From contig ML677343.1 of NCBI GenBank assembly GCA_007922305.1, positions 29,455,915-29,519,914 of the forward strand: 64,000 bases of DNA, given 5' to 3'. This DNA is from Dermatemys mawii (taxonomy: Eukaryota > Chordata > Testudines > Dermatemydidae). Below, piece after piece: positions 11,841 through 21,839 of this stretch (position 1 is the stretch's first letter; every line of letters begins with the position of its first letter). The notes under the pieces were generated by a model. That model saw only the letters and a list, made by a program, of their open reading frames with translations. It did no database searches and was not told where the DNA came from. A program made the position numbers and the translations under genes.

Positions 11841-12095
11841 TTATACAAAATGGTTGGTTAAATGCTCTGAGTTGCCTGAGATGTAAAGCTTAGGAAGTCC
11901 GTGGTTTTGATTTTTGATGGAGAGGATATTCAAATGCACTGAATAATAATCAAAGCTTTATGTACCAGCCTTAAAACAGAACATTTCACAGTACTGAAAA
12001 ATCTTACTACTTTCATGAAGAGGGAGAAATGGCTAAACATGCACCCATGGTGATTCCTGTTCTGGAGCTAGAGCAGTGGAAGACAACCTGTGTAC

Positions 12096-12133
12096 TATCT
12101 GATTTGGAGGTGCGGATCTAGCTCAAGGGGGCT
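12096..12133 (+). repeat. 38-bp direct repeat, left copy
   Basis: This agrees at 36 of 38 positions with 12217-12254. The pair brackets an 83-bp CpG-rich segment. Confidence 0.85.
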
Positions 12134-12216
12134 GTGCGTGACTCCGCCGCAGCCGCTCCTCCTCACACCGCTCCCCACTCACCGCTGTTCGCTGGGTTGC
12201 GCTGCGCCCGCCAGGG
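12134..12216. other. CpG-rich 83-bp segment between direct repeats
   Basis: It contains GACTCCGCCGCAGCCGCTCC and GGTTGCGCTGCGCCCGCC, far richer in GC and CpG than the surrounding AT-rich DNA. Not identified. It may be an insertion, or the unique half of a 121-bp tandem duplication that lost its partner. Confidence 0.6.
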
Positions 12217-12254
12217 TATCTGATTTGGAGGTACGGGTCTAGCTCAAGGGGGCT
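12217..12254 (+). repeat. 38-bp direct repeat, right copy
   Basis: Matches 12096-12133 with two substitutions, both purine transitions. Confidence 0.85.
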
Positions 12255-12424
12255 TGCAGCACCATTAATTTCTGTGATAGGTATCAAAGCTTATGCAAGT
12301 GCATACAAGTAAATAGAGCCACAAACTTTCAAAACAAACACACTTTTAAGCGAATTCTGACAAACTACCTGTTAATAATGCAAGGAACTGGTAGACAGGT
12401 TGGGTGGCTGATTTACAGGGGGAT

Positions 12425-12545
12425 GCACATGACTTGATTCAATGTGAACTAGGGGCGTGAGCCTGTTCCCATTTACACTGGTGTAAATTATTGAAATCAA
12501 AGTGCCGTAAATTCAATATGAGATCAGAATTAGATCCAGGTTTTG
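12425..12545. repeat. Old interspersed repeat (TTACACTGGTGTAAAT family)
   Basis: CATTTACACTGGTGTAAATT and GATCAGAATTAGATCCAGG are signatures of an abundant old turtle/archosaur repeat whose copies usually contain TTACACTGGTGTAA and GAATCAGGCCC. Class not certain. Confidence 0.55.
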
Positions 12546-12644
12546 CTTTGCTTTGGGCTTTTTTCTGTCTACTTGGAGAATGAAGGAGAGAAGCTGCATG
12601 TGGATTGTGTCACGTTCCACAAACGCCGCCTATAACTCAATACG

Positions 12645-12745
12645 TATGATTCTGAGTGCACTTTCAGCAATGTGTAAACCATGAATAATTCTATTAAAAT
12701 CACTGCAATTACACTGGTGTAAGACAGATCAGAATCAGGACAATA
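12645..12745. repeat. Second copy of the TTACACTGGTGTAA family
   Basis: ATTACACTGGTGTAAGACAG followed by ATCAGAATCAGGAC. It is close to the copy at 12425 but more diverged at the left. Confidence 0.55.
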
Positions 12746-12904
12746 TTTATCCCCATACAAGTAAGAACATAAAATAGTGCATTGCCCTTGTTCCCTATTC
12801 ACCAGCCCCATCCAAAAAATCCAAGGTATTTTAAGTGAATCATGTATATTATGTTTTTATTAATACAGTTAATTTATGACTCTATAAAAACAGGCTTCAT
12901 GTAG

Positions 12905-13230
12905 GGACCGGGGCACAGGCTGTTGGTCCTAATGGTTAGAGTCTGGACTCAGAGTCAGGTGCAAAAAGCCAAAGATCCGAGCCAGAGCCAGAGGCAGGAC
13001 TCAAACGAGGGGTCAAAGCTGGAGTCGGTGTCAGGAGTAATACATAAGAGCAGGGACCTGGAATGAGACAGGAAAGCAGGAACCAGGAACAGATGGAGGT
13101 CTGGGATAAGCAGAGCAGGAACCAGGAACAGGCTGGGAAGTAGGGCTGAGGAGTCAGGCAAGTAGGACAGGTCTACAGTAACAGCCAGCCAGGAATTGAC
13201 CTCGTTGCTCAGACAACTTTCTATCTCTTT
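12905..13230 (+). repeat. SINE-like head followed by degenerate CAGGAACCAGGAACAG tandem block
   Basis: TAATGGTTAGAGTCTGGACT and CAGAGTCAGGTGC resemble a tRNA-derived promoter region (A-box-like). It is followed by imperfect tandem units such as GAGCAGGAACCAGGAACAG (13065-13140). The right end GTTGCTCAGACAACTTTC agrees with my memory of a turtle interspersed repeat ending there. Open frames on the minus strand (up to 100 codons) come from this low-complexity block. Confidence 0.55.
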
Positions 13231-13437
13231 CCAGGCTAAGTAGAGTGTCGCTGCCAATCAGTGGGGCTGGATTTCTGCCCCAACCAGGAGCTTCGTGGAA
13301 GGGTTCTTTGCCAGCTAGATCTTCACTGGCCCCGTTCTTCACTGGTTCAGATGAGCTGCTGGGCGATGGCCACAGTGTGGGCACTGACTAGAGACCCCTG
13401 TTTGAGGCCTGTGCTCCCTCACACTTGATCGTGAAAA

Positions 13438-13532
13438 GTCTTTACTCAGTCTTTCAACGGGAATTTTGTCTGAATGAGGACAGAGAAGAAAACTGAGTAA
13501 AGATGTTAGGGGGTTGGCCCCTAGTATTTAAA
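13438..13532 (+). repeat. 95-bp duplication, copy 1
   Basis: Identical over 95 bases to 15092-15186, while the flanks differ completely. Internally it includes TTCAACGGGAATTTTGTCTG and GGGGGTTGGCCCC, motifs of an abundant dispersed family. Complete identity is unusual for such an old family. Confidence 0.92.
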
Positions 13533-13539
13533 CCATGGC

Positions 13540-15085
13540 AGGCAGATGGCTTGTGGCCCACTGCAGCAGATTTGAAAGCTGGGAGCTGGGAAACCAACTT
13601 ACCAAACTCATGGGGGGAGGGGGACTTCGTAGTTAGGTTCTCAAAGCCCTTTACAAACATCATCTAATTAACTATTACACTATTCGAATAGGGCTCTATG
13701 TTACCATTTCAGGCATTGAGCTGCATTAAAATAGGCCACTGCTTCAGAGACCACTGCACAGGCTCCCGTCCCTGACCCGTTTGTGGTGTTTTGCATCACT
13801 GCTAGCGCAAGTGCCATGCTGTCATTGCACTCAGGGGGGCGCATCTCTGAATGGGGGCAAATAAAGAGGGAGGCTCTTTCCACCCTCCACCTTCTCCCAT
13901 GCACTCACAGGGGCAAGACACGATTTGGTCCACAATGCACTGTGGATTCTATGACGTTTCATCCTTTGGTTCATCTTAAAAAAATCCCTCCTCTCCCGAC
14001 TCTCTCAAGGTAGAGGAAAGATCAAAAAAGTCTCCCCTTTTTCGCTGCACTGCATCCATTCAGTGGCACTGTTTAAGATCCAGGTCATCAATGGAGCTTT
14101 TTGTTACCATTCAAGTCACTCTGTGTTTAATGTTTGTATTTATACAAGTAGCATTTATGTTGACCGTGCATTAACTTCAGTACCATTTAGCAAATATAGA
14201 TCAGAGCCTCGGTTAATGGTTAGATGACAGGAAGCTATTCCAAGCCACTTTCTGTGGTCATTTCTTTGCTTCGACCACTGGGCTTTTGAGTTAGAAATGA
14301 AAACAGGAAATGGTATGAGAACATCTTTATGCATGATGTGATAAGTAAAGAGAATGGCTTCTCCCTTGTACCTCTCTGATAACAGCCTGTCTGTAAATTG
14401 ACTTCTCCGGTTTTCCTTTATATGGCTAAGGATGGCTTGGATTTGTTTCTAAGAAGTCCTTTCACGGTATGGCAGCTCCTCCTGTTTGAAAGCTTCTGCC
14501 AGCCCTTAATACACCAAGGGGGAGAAATGTAATAAAGTTCCTTAAATCTCAGGAAATGAAGCTTTGCCTCTTTAAGTTCCTTTTAAGAATAAATGCTCCA
14601 CTGTGGCAAAGACAAAACACGCTGAGCTTCTGAATGCAGTCCCTTTGGATATCTGAATGTATTGATAGCTCATTGCTTTCCTCTGCAAGCTCACAGTGAG
14701 AACCTGAAGTTGCTGATCTTACAGAGCAATTTTTTTTTTTGCTCTTATGTCAGCTTTTTATAGAATGCCCCACACTTCGTAAAGTTCACGGCGATCACAT
14801 AATAGAATAATGGCTTTGTCAGCTAACCATGTTCCTCAGTGCAGCAACCACCATTAATGCTAACCAGCTGGGACAGTCACGACAATTAAGATAGCTGTCT
14901 GGGGTCGGCTTTGGTCAACTGAGCCCTCAAGTTCCAAATTCCTGCTGCTGAAATAACCTGAACTATGAAAAGTGGGACAGGGAAATGAAGAAAACAAGTA
15001 TCTCTGAACCGTCTCTGTAAAAAGTACAAGATGAATGTACTCCTCTTTTGTTGGTGTTGTTTCTTTAAGGGATACAGAGTCAAAA
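13540..15085. other. Unique sequence, possible conserved element
   Basis: About 1.5 kb without a recognised repeat. The part at 14260-14730 is compositionally balanced and lacks repeat signatures, so it is a candidate conserved non-coding element. No exon recognised. Confidence 0.4.
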
Positions 15086-15091
15086 TTTGAT

Positions 15092-15186
15092 GTCTTTACT
15101 CAGTCTTTCAACGGGAATTTTGTCTGAATGAGGACAGAGAAGAAAACTGAGTAAAGATGTTAGGGGGTTGGCCCCTAGTATTTAAA
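15092..15186 (+). repeat. 95-bp duplication, copy 2
   Basis: A perfect match to 13438-13532 in the same orientation, 1654 bases downstream. Confidence 0.92.
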
Positions 15187-15189
15187 AAT

Positions 15190-16455
15190 ACAGAAAAAGG
15201 CAGTGGAGAGTGGATCATGACGGTTACGGTCTTCAAGACCTATCAGAGCTCACCAGTCATGAGCACTTTCAGTTCATCCCATATTCTGAGCATGGCGAAA
15301 CCAACACCTAAGAGATTTTTCCCCTCGTCTCCCCTCAGCCCCCAGGTTCCCTGCAGTGTTGTAGTCAAATCTGCATATCAGTAAGAAGTTAATCTACTGG
15401 CACATATAGTGTGTCTGGGTAATAGATTGTAAGATCTTCAAGACTGGGAATTTATCTGCATACTTCTCTGTTAAGTACCTAGTATACTGTCTCTATATAA
15501 AACAATATGCAATTATAATATAGGGCCCTTTGCTGTCCTAGGCTGGCTACTACTGATTCTTCAATTCATGCCTTTCCTTTTTATTTCACTACTGGTGTCG
15601 GTAATGATTGCTCCATGTGGAAGAGGAAAGGGCTCAATCCATTGGAAACAGGGCAGAGGTGCCCTGCTGTTTAACATGCACCTGGTAGGCTTAGTTAAAC
15701 CATTGAAATGTAACACCACATGCAGGCTAATGAGAATATTTTGCCTATACAATTATTTAAGGTAACATACACGTGCATGTGTGTAAATATACATATGTAT
15801 ATTTTTACCTGTCGCCCAGAAAGAACACTCTTGAGCTAAAGTCCCTTCCAAATGTAAAATCTATGAATGTATTAAAAGACGTTCCTGCTCATGAGGCAGT
15901 TCTAGTGAGCAAGATGATTTCCTGACTCTAGTCATTATATTAAAATAGTTAACATTTTTCATAAATCCCTGGGTCATGGAGACCTGTAGTTAGGTGGGAA
16001 CCTCCGCTTTCAGTAAAAATCAAAATACCGAGCCCTCCTGGTTGAAGGGAAAAACTTGAAAATGTGAACTTTTAGGGCTACAACAGAAAGAAGGCATATA
16101 AAAAAATATTCAAAATTTAGTATTTTTAAAAATCTCATTAATAAATTATTTTAGGGTCTGAGTCATGATTTTTTTTAACGCTGGGAGTTAGTAATGGTTT
16201 AATTTTTGAACAGAACATTTCCCCTGCCCTCTGAAGAACTATTTGTTTTTGCTGTTTTGTTAAATAGACTTTTTCAGTTCACTTTTTCCACTGGTCCCCT
16301 TATTGTAGGTTTGATCCAACCTCCAGTCAAGTCAAGAGGAGACTCTGTCTTTATGGTCTTTGGACCAGTCCTTTAAAGAGGAAATGGCTAGGAAATAATC
16401 TGAATCAACATATGAATGGCTTCACTTACTGACTTATTTGCATTTTTGTGGGTAG
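15190..16455. other. Unique sequence, no gene recognised
   Basis: AT-rich DNA without an identified repeat. A short alternating purine-pyrimidine stretch (ACATACACGTGCATGTGTGT) lies near 15768. Confidence 0.4.
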
Positions 16456-16460
16456 GTCCA

Positions 16461-17190
16461 GGAATTAGCTTTTGCCCTGCATGGTGCCCCCTGTTGTCAG
16501 TTGCTCATGATGTGGTCCCTCTTGCTCTTTGCAACTCAAGGGGCTTCCTCTTCATGACTCAGCCTTCCAGCCAGGTCTCTAGACATTCTCATTAGACAAG
16601 CTATCCAGATGCCCCCTCAGACAGTCTTCTCATCCACCGCTACTAGATCTTGTGCCACTTCCCAGTGGCTAGTGGTAGAAACCAGGCTCAGTGGTAGAAA
16701 CCAGGCCCACACACAACTCTGCATTCCAGCCAGGGACCCTCTGACTGGCACTCCAGATCTGTTCATTCTCAGTTCCTGTTGATGTTTACTTGGGCTCTTT
16801 CCAACACCATCTCCTGATCGATCTCTCAGTTTACCACCAGAGCTTCCTCTGCTCCCTATGACTACTTCACCCATTAGCCTCGTACTGGAGTCCCTAGTCC
16901 AGGGAAGGAACCAAGGACTTACTTTTCCCTGGATCACCTCCTTGTCCCTGACCATCTCTCTTTCCCTCTAGAGAGTGAATATAGGTCCTTCCCTGCAGTC
17001 TCCTGCTGCTCTCACTTCCTGGCTTCATAATCCTCTCCCAATTCCTGCCCCAGCTGGGCTTCATCTGCAATTAGGCCTTATCAGTCTCTGGTTCCCCTCC
17101 AGGTGCAGCATATAAGGTTAATTGGCCCCTTTTGGTACACATGAACCCATTTAGGGGTTGTGTGGGGTGAACACCGCAGTACACAGTCAT
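16461..17190. repeat. Probable interspersed, LTR-like repeat
   Basis: Phrases such as GTGGTCCCTCTTGCTCTTTG and CCAGCTGGGCTTCATCTGCA followed by TTAGGCCTTATCAG match long turtle interspersed repeats that I recall, probably LTR-derived. No clear terminal duplication was found. A 17-bp unit (AGTGGTAGAAACCAGGC) is tandemly doubled at 16671 and 16690. A 112-codon minus-strand open frame here has no recognised domain. Confidence 0.4.
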
Positions 17191-17199
17191 TCACATAGA

Positions 17200-19305
17200 T
17201 TCAAAGAGCAGGATGCTGTAGTCTGAAGCTATATTTATAGCCAGAAAGAATGAGGTTATGGATGACTCCATTCATGTTAGATGGTATACTTAAGATTAAT
17301 CTTACTTCATTGAGCAGTTTGTTTTGTCATTTACAGGTCCTGTCACTGGCTTAGACAAGATGGCAGGTGGCATGGATATTTTGGAAGTGCATATAAAATA
17401 AGCATAAACTATAAATAAAAAACCCGTGTTAATATAATTTTGACTGACACTCACATAAATAACCTATCACACTGCCTATCAGATACTTGACCTGAATTCT
17501 TTTGCAGTGTGTCAGGACTTCACTGCTAAACAAAGGGTTTCCTTTGTGCAGAGAAATAAGTATTCCCAACATATGTATTTTATCATTAGTGCTGTTGGGT
17601 ATTGATATTACAACACGTGGTGTTTCATCTACTCCCCTTGGATGCTGGTCCATTCCAAAAGTATGTATGGCAACTTTATTATAGTCTTTGCAAAATCTGT
17701 CCTATCAACCCAGTCTTATAGTTCATGTTTACTATAGCTATATGCCAGCTACTGTAAAATGCAGTTACCCACTGCAAAGAGCATTTAAATGTTTGTAGAA
17801 AGAGGTGAGAGGGGTTTTTAAAAAGTTATTTTTTCTTCTGGAAAATAGGTTACATTCTTTGAGTGAAGATTTGGGAAACAGGGACAAAATTAACCAATTT
17901 AGAAGCAGAAAAATGGGTATATTTTGGTAAACTTAAACCTGGGATATTTCCTTCCCAAACAACTTGCAGAGCTTGGAGAGAATAAAACATAGTCCTAAAA
18001 ATTTCTTTACAGTATGGCCTTATGCCACAGTTTTGGCATGGGGACCACTATATTTAACCTCTTCTAATGATATCCTTCTAGGAGAAAACTAGGCCAACTT
18101 TATTTGGAACATGTGTCTCAAAAGCTGGTATGTGGTGTGGTATGGGAATGCTAAATCCACCCATATATTAGGGTGTTATTAGTGACTTTTATCAAACCAG
18201 TATGGCTAACTACTGTACACCCATCCCCTCTCAGTATCTATAGGACACTAGGAGTAAATTACAGGGTAAAGAATGTCTGTCTCTCACCCAGATGTTTACA
18301 TTATTCAGCCCAATCTCTGACAGCAGCACCCGAAGGTGGTATCCAGAAAGCAGCCAATGTCCAAGATTAAAACTGAAATCTCTCTCTCTCTCTTTTATTC
18401 CTGTAAGAGAAAAATCAGGGTGTCTAGAAATCTTTACTTTCAAATGGCCAAACTGAGAGCAGGGATGTTATTTAAAAGCTGAAATTTGGAAGTGGTTACA
18501 GAGACATTGCTGATTTTCTCTGAAATATGTAGATACCTCCAAACACAGAGATGTACTGGCTGACCTGCAAGTAGGTCGAGTGCTTTATTTAACACATACC
18601 CCTTGCTTTTACTTACTATGTCATTTACTGTTCCAACCGTGGTTTTGAAAACGTTGCCTCCTTGGACTCAGTCTAGCCCAAAACAATGCTTTCCTTTTGT
18701 CACTAAATGTAATTTCCAGAAGTTAAGTATCCCTTACTTCCTCTCAGAGTTTAAAAAAACAACAACGCTTTTTGTGCCGTGTTTCTTGCACTCTGAATGG
18801 CTGTTGTTTTTCTGCCGCGTGAGTGACTGCAGCTCATTGGTGGATGAAGGGATCTTACATAGAACTTCCTGAATAAAAGGTGCTATCAAAGTGAAGTCTA
18901 TAGTAGTTCATTGTCCAAGAATGCTAGATCAGCTTTAGAAATGCATATTATGAGGCTTCAGAATGTTATTTCTCCTGATATTATCATCTGTTATGGTCCT
19001 AGAATCTCTTCAAAATACTCCCTTTTTGTACTGCAAATTTTCTCAGCTGACTATTGAAACTTTTCTGAATTGTTGAGACCATTTCCAGATCTGACTGTGG
19101 GCTGAAATGCAGGTACTTCCTCCCCCGCCAAACAGTGTTTAGTACTCAACCCAATTTCTGAAATGAAAATAGTGAGATTTTTCACTTATCTCCAACACAG
19201 TCAAAGAGAATGCGAGAATCAAACTAGTTGGTCTTTAGAGGCCTGACCACAGAGAAAATGCAAAATAAAACTTGTTTTGGCACATTAAGGGTGTCATTAC
19301 AGTCG
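17200..19305. other. Unique sequence, no gene recognised
   Basis: About 2.1 kb of AT-rich sequence. Only a short CT-dinucleotide run (near 18380) stands out. Confidence 0.4.
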
Positions 19306-19309
19306 TCCT

Positions 19310-19410
19310 TTATTAATTCTGAGTCTCTAAGGGTCTGAGCCAAAATCCCAGTGAAGTCAATGGCAGTTTTTTCCATTCACATCGGTGGCTTTGAATCAAC
19401 CCCTTGATTT
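19310..19410. repeat. Old AGTGAAGTCAATGGCAG-type interspersed repeat
   Basis: AATCCCAGTGAAGTCAATGG and TTGAATCAACCCC are diverged forms of the same dispersed family as 12425 and 27440. Confidence 0.5.
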
Positions 19411-19529
19411 GAACAGGGGTTAGACATCTAACCTGCTTACATGCTTTTGATGCTCCTCTCTGCATCTTTAGGCACCTAAATATATCTGAAAATCTTGTCC
19501 TTGGCCATTACATCATTGGTCGCAGGTTC

Positions 19530-20240
19530 CCAAAAGGTAAGGCTGACACGGATGTACCCAGTTTTCAACCAAGTCCAATCCACAGGGGACCTATGCAGTG
19601 TCCGGTCAGCATTGCTGACTAGACTCCGAAACTCTACTTGCCATAGCAACTGGCCTCTGCTGCTGGAAGAGAGGACTGGGAAGAGCAGCTGTTGCTGGAG
19701 GAGCTCAGCTGATGCATTTGAGAGAAGCTTAGACACTGGCTCCCAGCTCTGGCAGAGAAGAGGTGCCACCTCTCAGCCTCCTAAGGCCCGAGCTCCCGCT
19801 AGCTTCTCTCTCCAGGGACTACTCCTACCTCCACCCTGCTGTGCCTGATATCCCCCAGTCTCTGGCTCTGGGGACTGCTCCTCCCTCTGCCCCTTCCGGA
19901 CTTCATTGCCCCCAGCCACTTGCTCCAGGGACTGCCCTCTCCCAGGCCCCAGTTGCCTCTGCCCTTCACTCCAGGGACTGACCTCCCCTCCCTGCTGTGC
20001 CCTGATTGCTCCTGGCCCCTCACTTTGAGAACCAAGACCCCCCAGCCCCGCTATACCTTGATTGGTCAGGCAGGCAGGCTCCGCATCAGCTCCTCCCAGC
20101 TCAGCTCTGCAGGTGGCAGGTGAGTCTGGGGGAGCAGAGGGAGCAAGTAATGGGGTGGGGGGGGAAGGAGCAAGTTGGGGGGAGGGGGCTGTAGTGTCTG
20201 GTTTTCAAAAATTGGAAAGTTGGCAACCCTACTGAAGGAA
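19530..20240. repeat. GC-rich interspersed repeat (CCGGTCAGC family)
   Basis: The left part has CAGTTTTCAACCAAGTCCAA and GTGTCCGGTCAGCATTGCTG. The right end has GTCTGGTTTTCAAAAATTGG and GTTGGCAACCCTAC. The C-rich interior has repeated CAGGGACTGC/CTCCAGGGACT units. The ends and the CGGTCAGC motif match a turtle repeat I recall. The overlapping open frames (up to 117 codons) are repeat-derived. Confidence 0.55.
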
Positions 20241-20256
20241 GGAAATACCTTGTGGT

Positions 20257-20708
20257 TAGGGTCCTACCAAACTCACGGCCATGAAAAACATGTCACAGAC
20301 TGTGGAAGCTGGTCTTCTGCTGTGAAATCTAGTCTTCTGTGTGCTTTTACCCTATACAGTACAGATTTCACAGAGGGAGTCCCTGTATTTCTCAAACTGG
20401 AGGAGTTACAGGGGGTCACAAAGTTATTTTAGTGGGGTTGCAATATTACCACCCTTACTTCTGTGCTGACTTCAGAGCTGAGTGGCTGGAAAGCGGCGGC
20501 TGTTGGCCAAGCGCCCAGCTCTGTAGGTAGCACCCTGCCAGCAGCGGCACAGAAGTAAGGGTAGCAGTTCTGCAATCCGCCCTCCACCCTACAGTGACAA
20601 CACTGTGAAATTTCAGATTGAAATGGGTGAAATCATTAAATTTAGAATTTTTTAAATCTTAAGACCGTGAAATTGACCAAAATGGACTGTGAATTTGGTA
20701 GGGCCCAT
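20257..20708. mobile_element. hAT-like non-autonomous element, 452 bp
   Basis: The terminal inverted repeats are TAGGGTCCTACCAAACTCAC and, on the other strand, ATGGGCCCTACCAAATTCAC (17 of 20 positions agree). The flanks CTTGTGGT (20249-20256) and CTTATGGT (20709-20716) form an 8-bp duplication with one difference, the size made by hAT transposases. The interior has ACCCTTACTTCTGTGCTG and, inverted, CAGAAGTAAGGGTAG. No transposase is encoded, so it depended on a partner. Confidence 0.82.
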
Positions 20709-20719
20709 CTTATGGTATG

Positions 20720-21725
20720 CTAAAGAACAAATAACACTTTAAAGAAGGTTGCTTTCTACAAAGCAGGAGTATTTAACATTTTATACTTCTAACAGACTGC
20801 TTCTCTCTGTGTCTCAGGCAAATGTACTAGATCACATTTTATTCTACACCATAGTAAGTCTTCCATAGTGTGTGTTTATGATCCATCGGCAGTAGCATGG
20901 TAAATCCATAGTATGAAATGTTAGCACTGAAATAAGACTGAACTGCTGGCAAAATCTTATCACAAAGCATGCTCAGTGTGGGTTACATATGGATGTCTCT
21001 GATAACATTCTAGACAAATTCCACTTTCCCTACAGACACCATAAAACTAAAGGTACTGAGAGGGCTTTCAAGTGTCACATCCTCCTTAGCTTCTAATGCA
21101 CCAGCAGCTGGAGAATCCATAAGCTTTGGAGGAAATTTAGGTTCTCTGTATCCTAAATATTGCAAAATACCAAGTATATAAAGTGTGTACATGTCTTTGA
21201 CAGCTGCAAGACTGACTTTACCTCAGAGGATCCTGGTACCCTTCTCAGTTCCTTTTAGACAGTCATCAGACATGCAGGAACACTAAACTCAGGAATGAAT
21301 TGGAGATGCACAAGAAGAACATTTCAAAGACTGTAGGTCTTTGTTTTGCTCAGAGTTGTAAGTAGCTAGACAACAGATTATCAACATAAGATGAATGGCC
21401 AGATGACTTAATAACGCAGCTACAAGTCTGGAGGAACTCGGGTTGAATTAAATTATTCTGGATTTGAGATCAGAATCCCGCCCATAAATTAAAGCAAACG
21501 CAAAACAAGTTTCCAGGAATTTTATTCTTTAAAAAGTGTCCTCTGAGTTTGCTAGGCCGTTAAGCCTCAGAAAATTTTAATTCCATACAAAAAAAATGTC
21601 AGGTAGAACTCCCATTTGCTTCAATGGGAGTTACAACAGTAAAAGGACTTTAAAAATCATCTTCATTTGCAGTCTATTCTAAGGCAAAACTGGCAAATAG
21701 TTAAGATTAAATGATTGCCTCATAT
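20720..21725. other. Unique sequence, no gene recognised
   Basis: About 1 kb of AT-rich DNA without an identified feature. Confidence 0.4.
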
Positions 21726-21730
21726 ACTTT

Positions 21731-21830
21731 AGAGACAAGGTAGGTGCAGTAATATCTTTTATCAGACCAACTTCTGTTGGTGGAATGTACAAGCTTTCAA
21801 ACTACACAGAGGTCCTCTTATACTTCAAGA
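21731..21830 (-). mobile_element. Relic of second hammerhead-like retroelement family
   Basis: The minus strand reads CTTGAAGTATAAGAGGACCT, then CTCTGTGTAGTTTGAAAGCT, then CCACCAACAGAAGTTGGTC and TGATAAAAGATATTAC. It is a diverged version of the element at 30870-31042. The GAAAGC half of the core survives but the first half is disrupted by an insertion, so no activity is expected. Confidence 0.6.
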
Positions 21831-21839
21831 AGTCCTAGT

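Noticed and set aside
12905..13230. Possible coding minisatellite
   Set aside because: The CAGGAACCAGGAACAG units are imperfect and frame-breaking, and the right end matches a dispersed repeat.
19495..20194. Proline/serine-rich open frames of up to 117 codons
   Set aside because: They lie in a C-rich interspersed repeat and occur in several frames at once.
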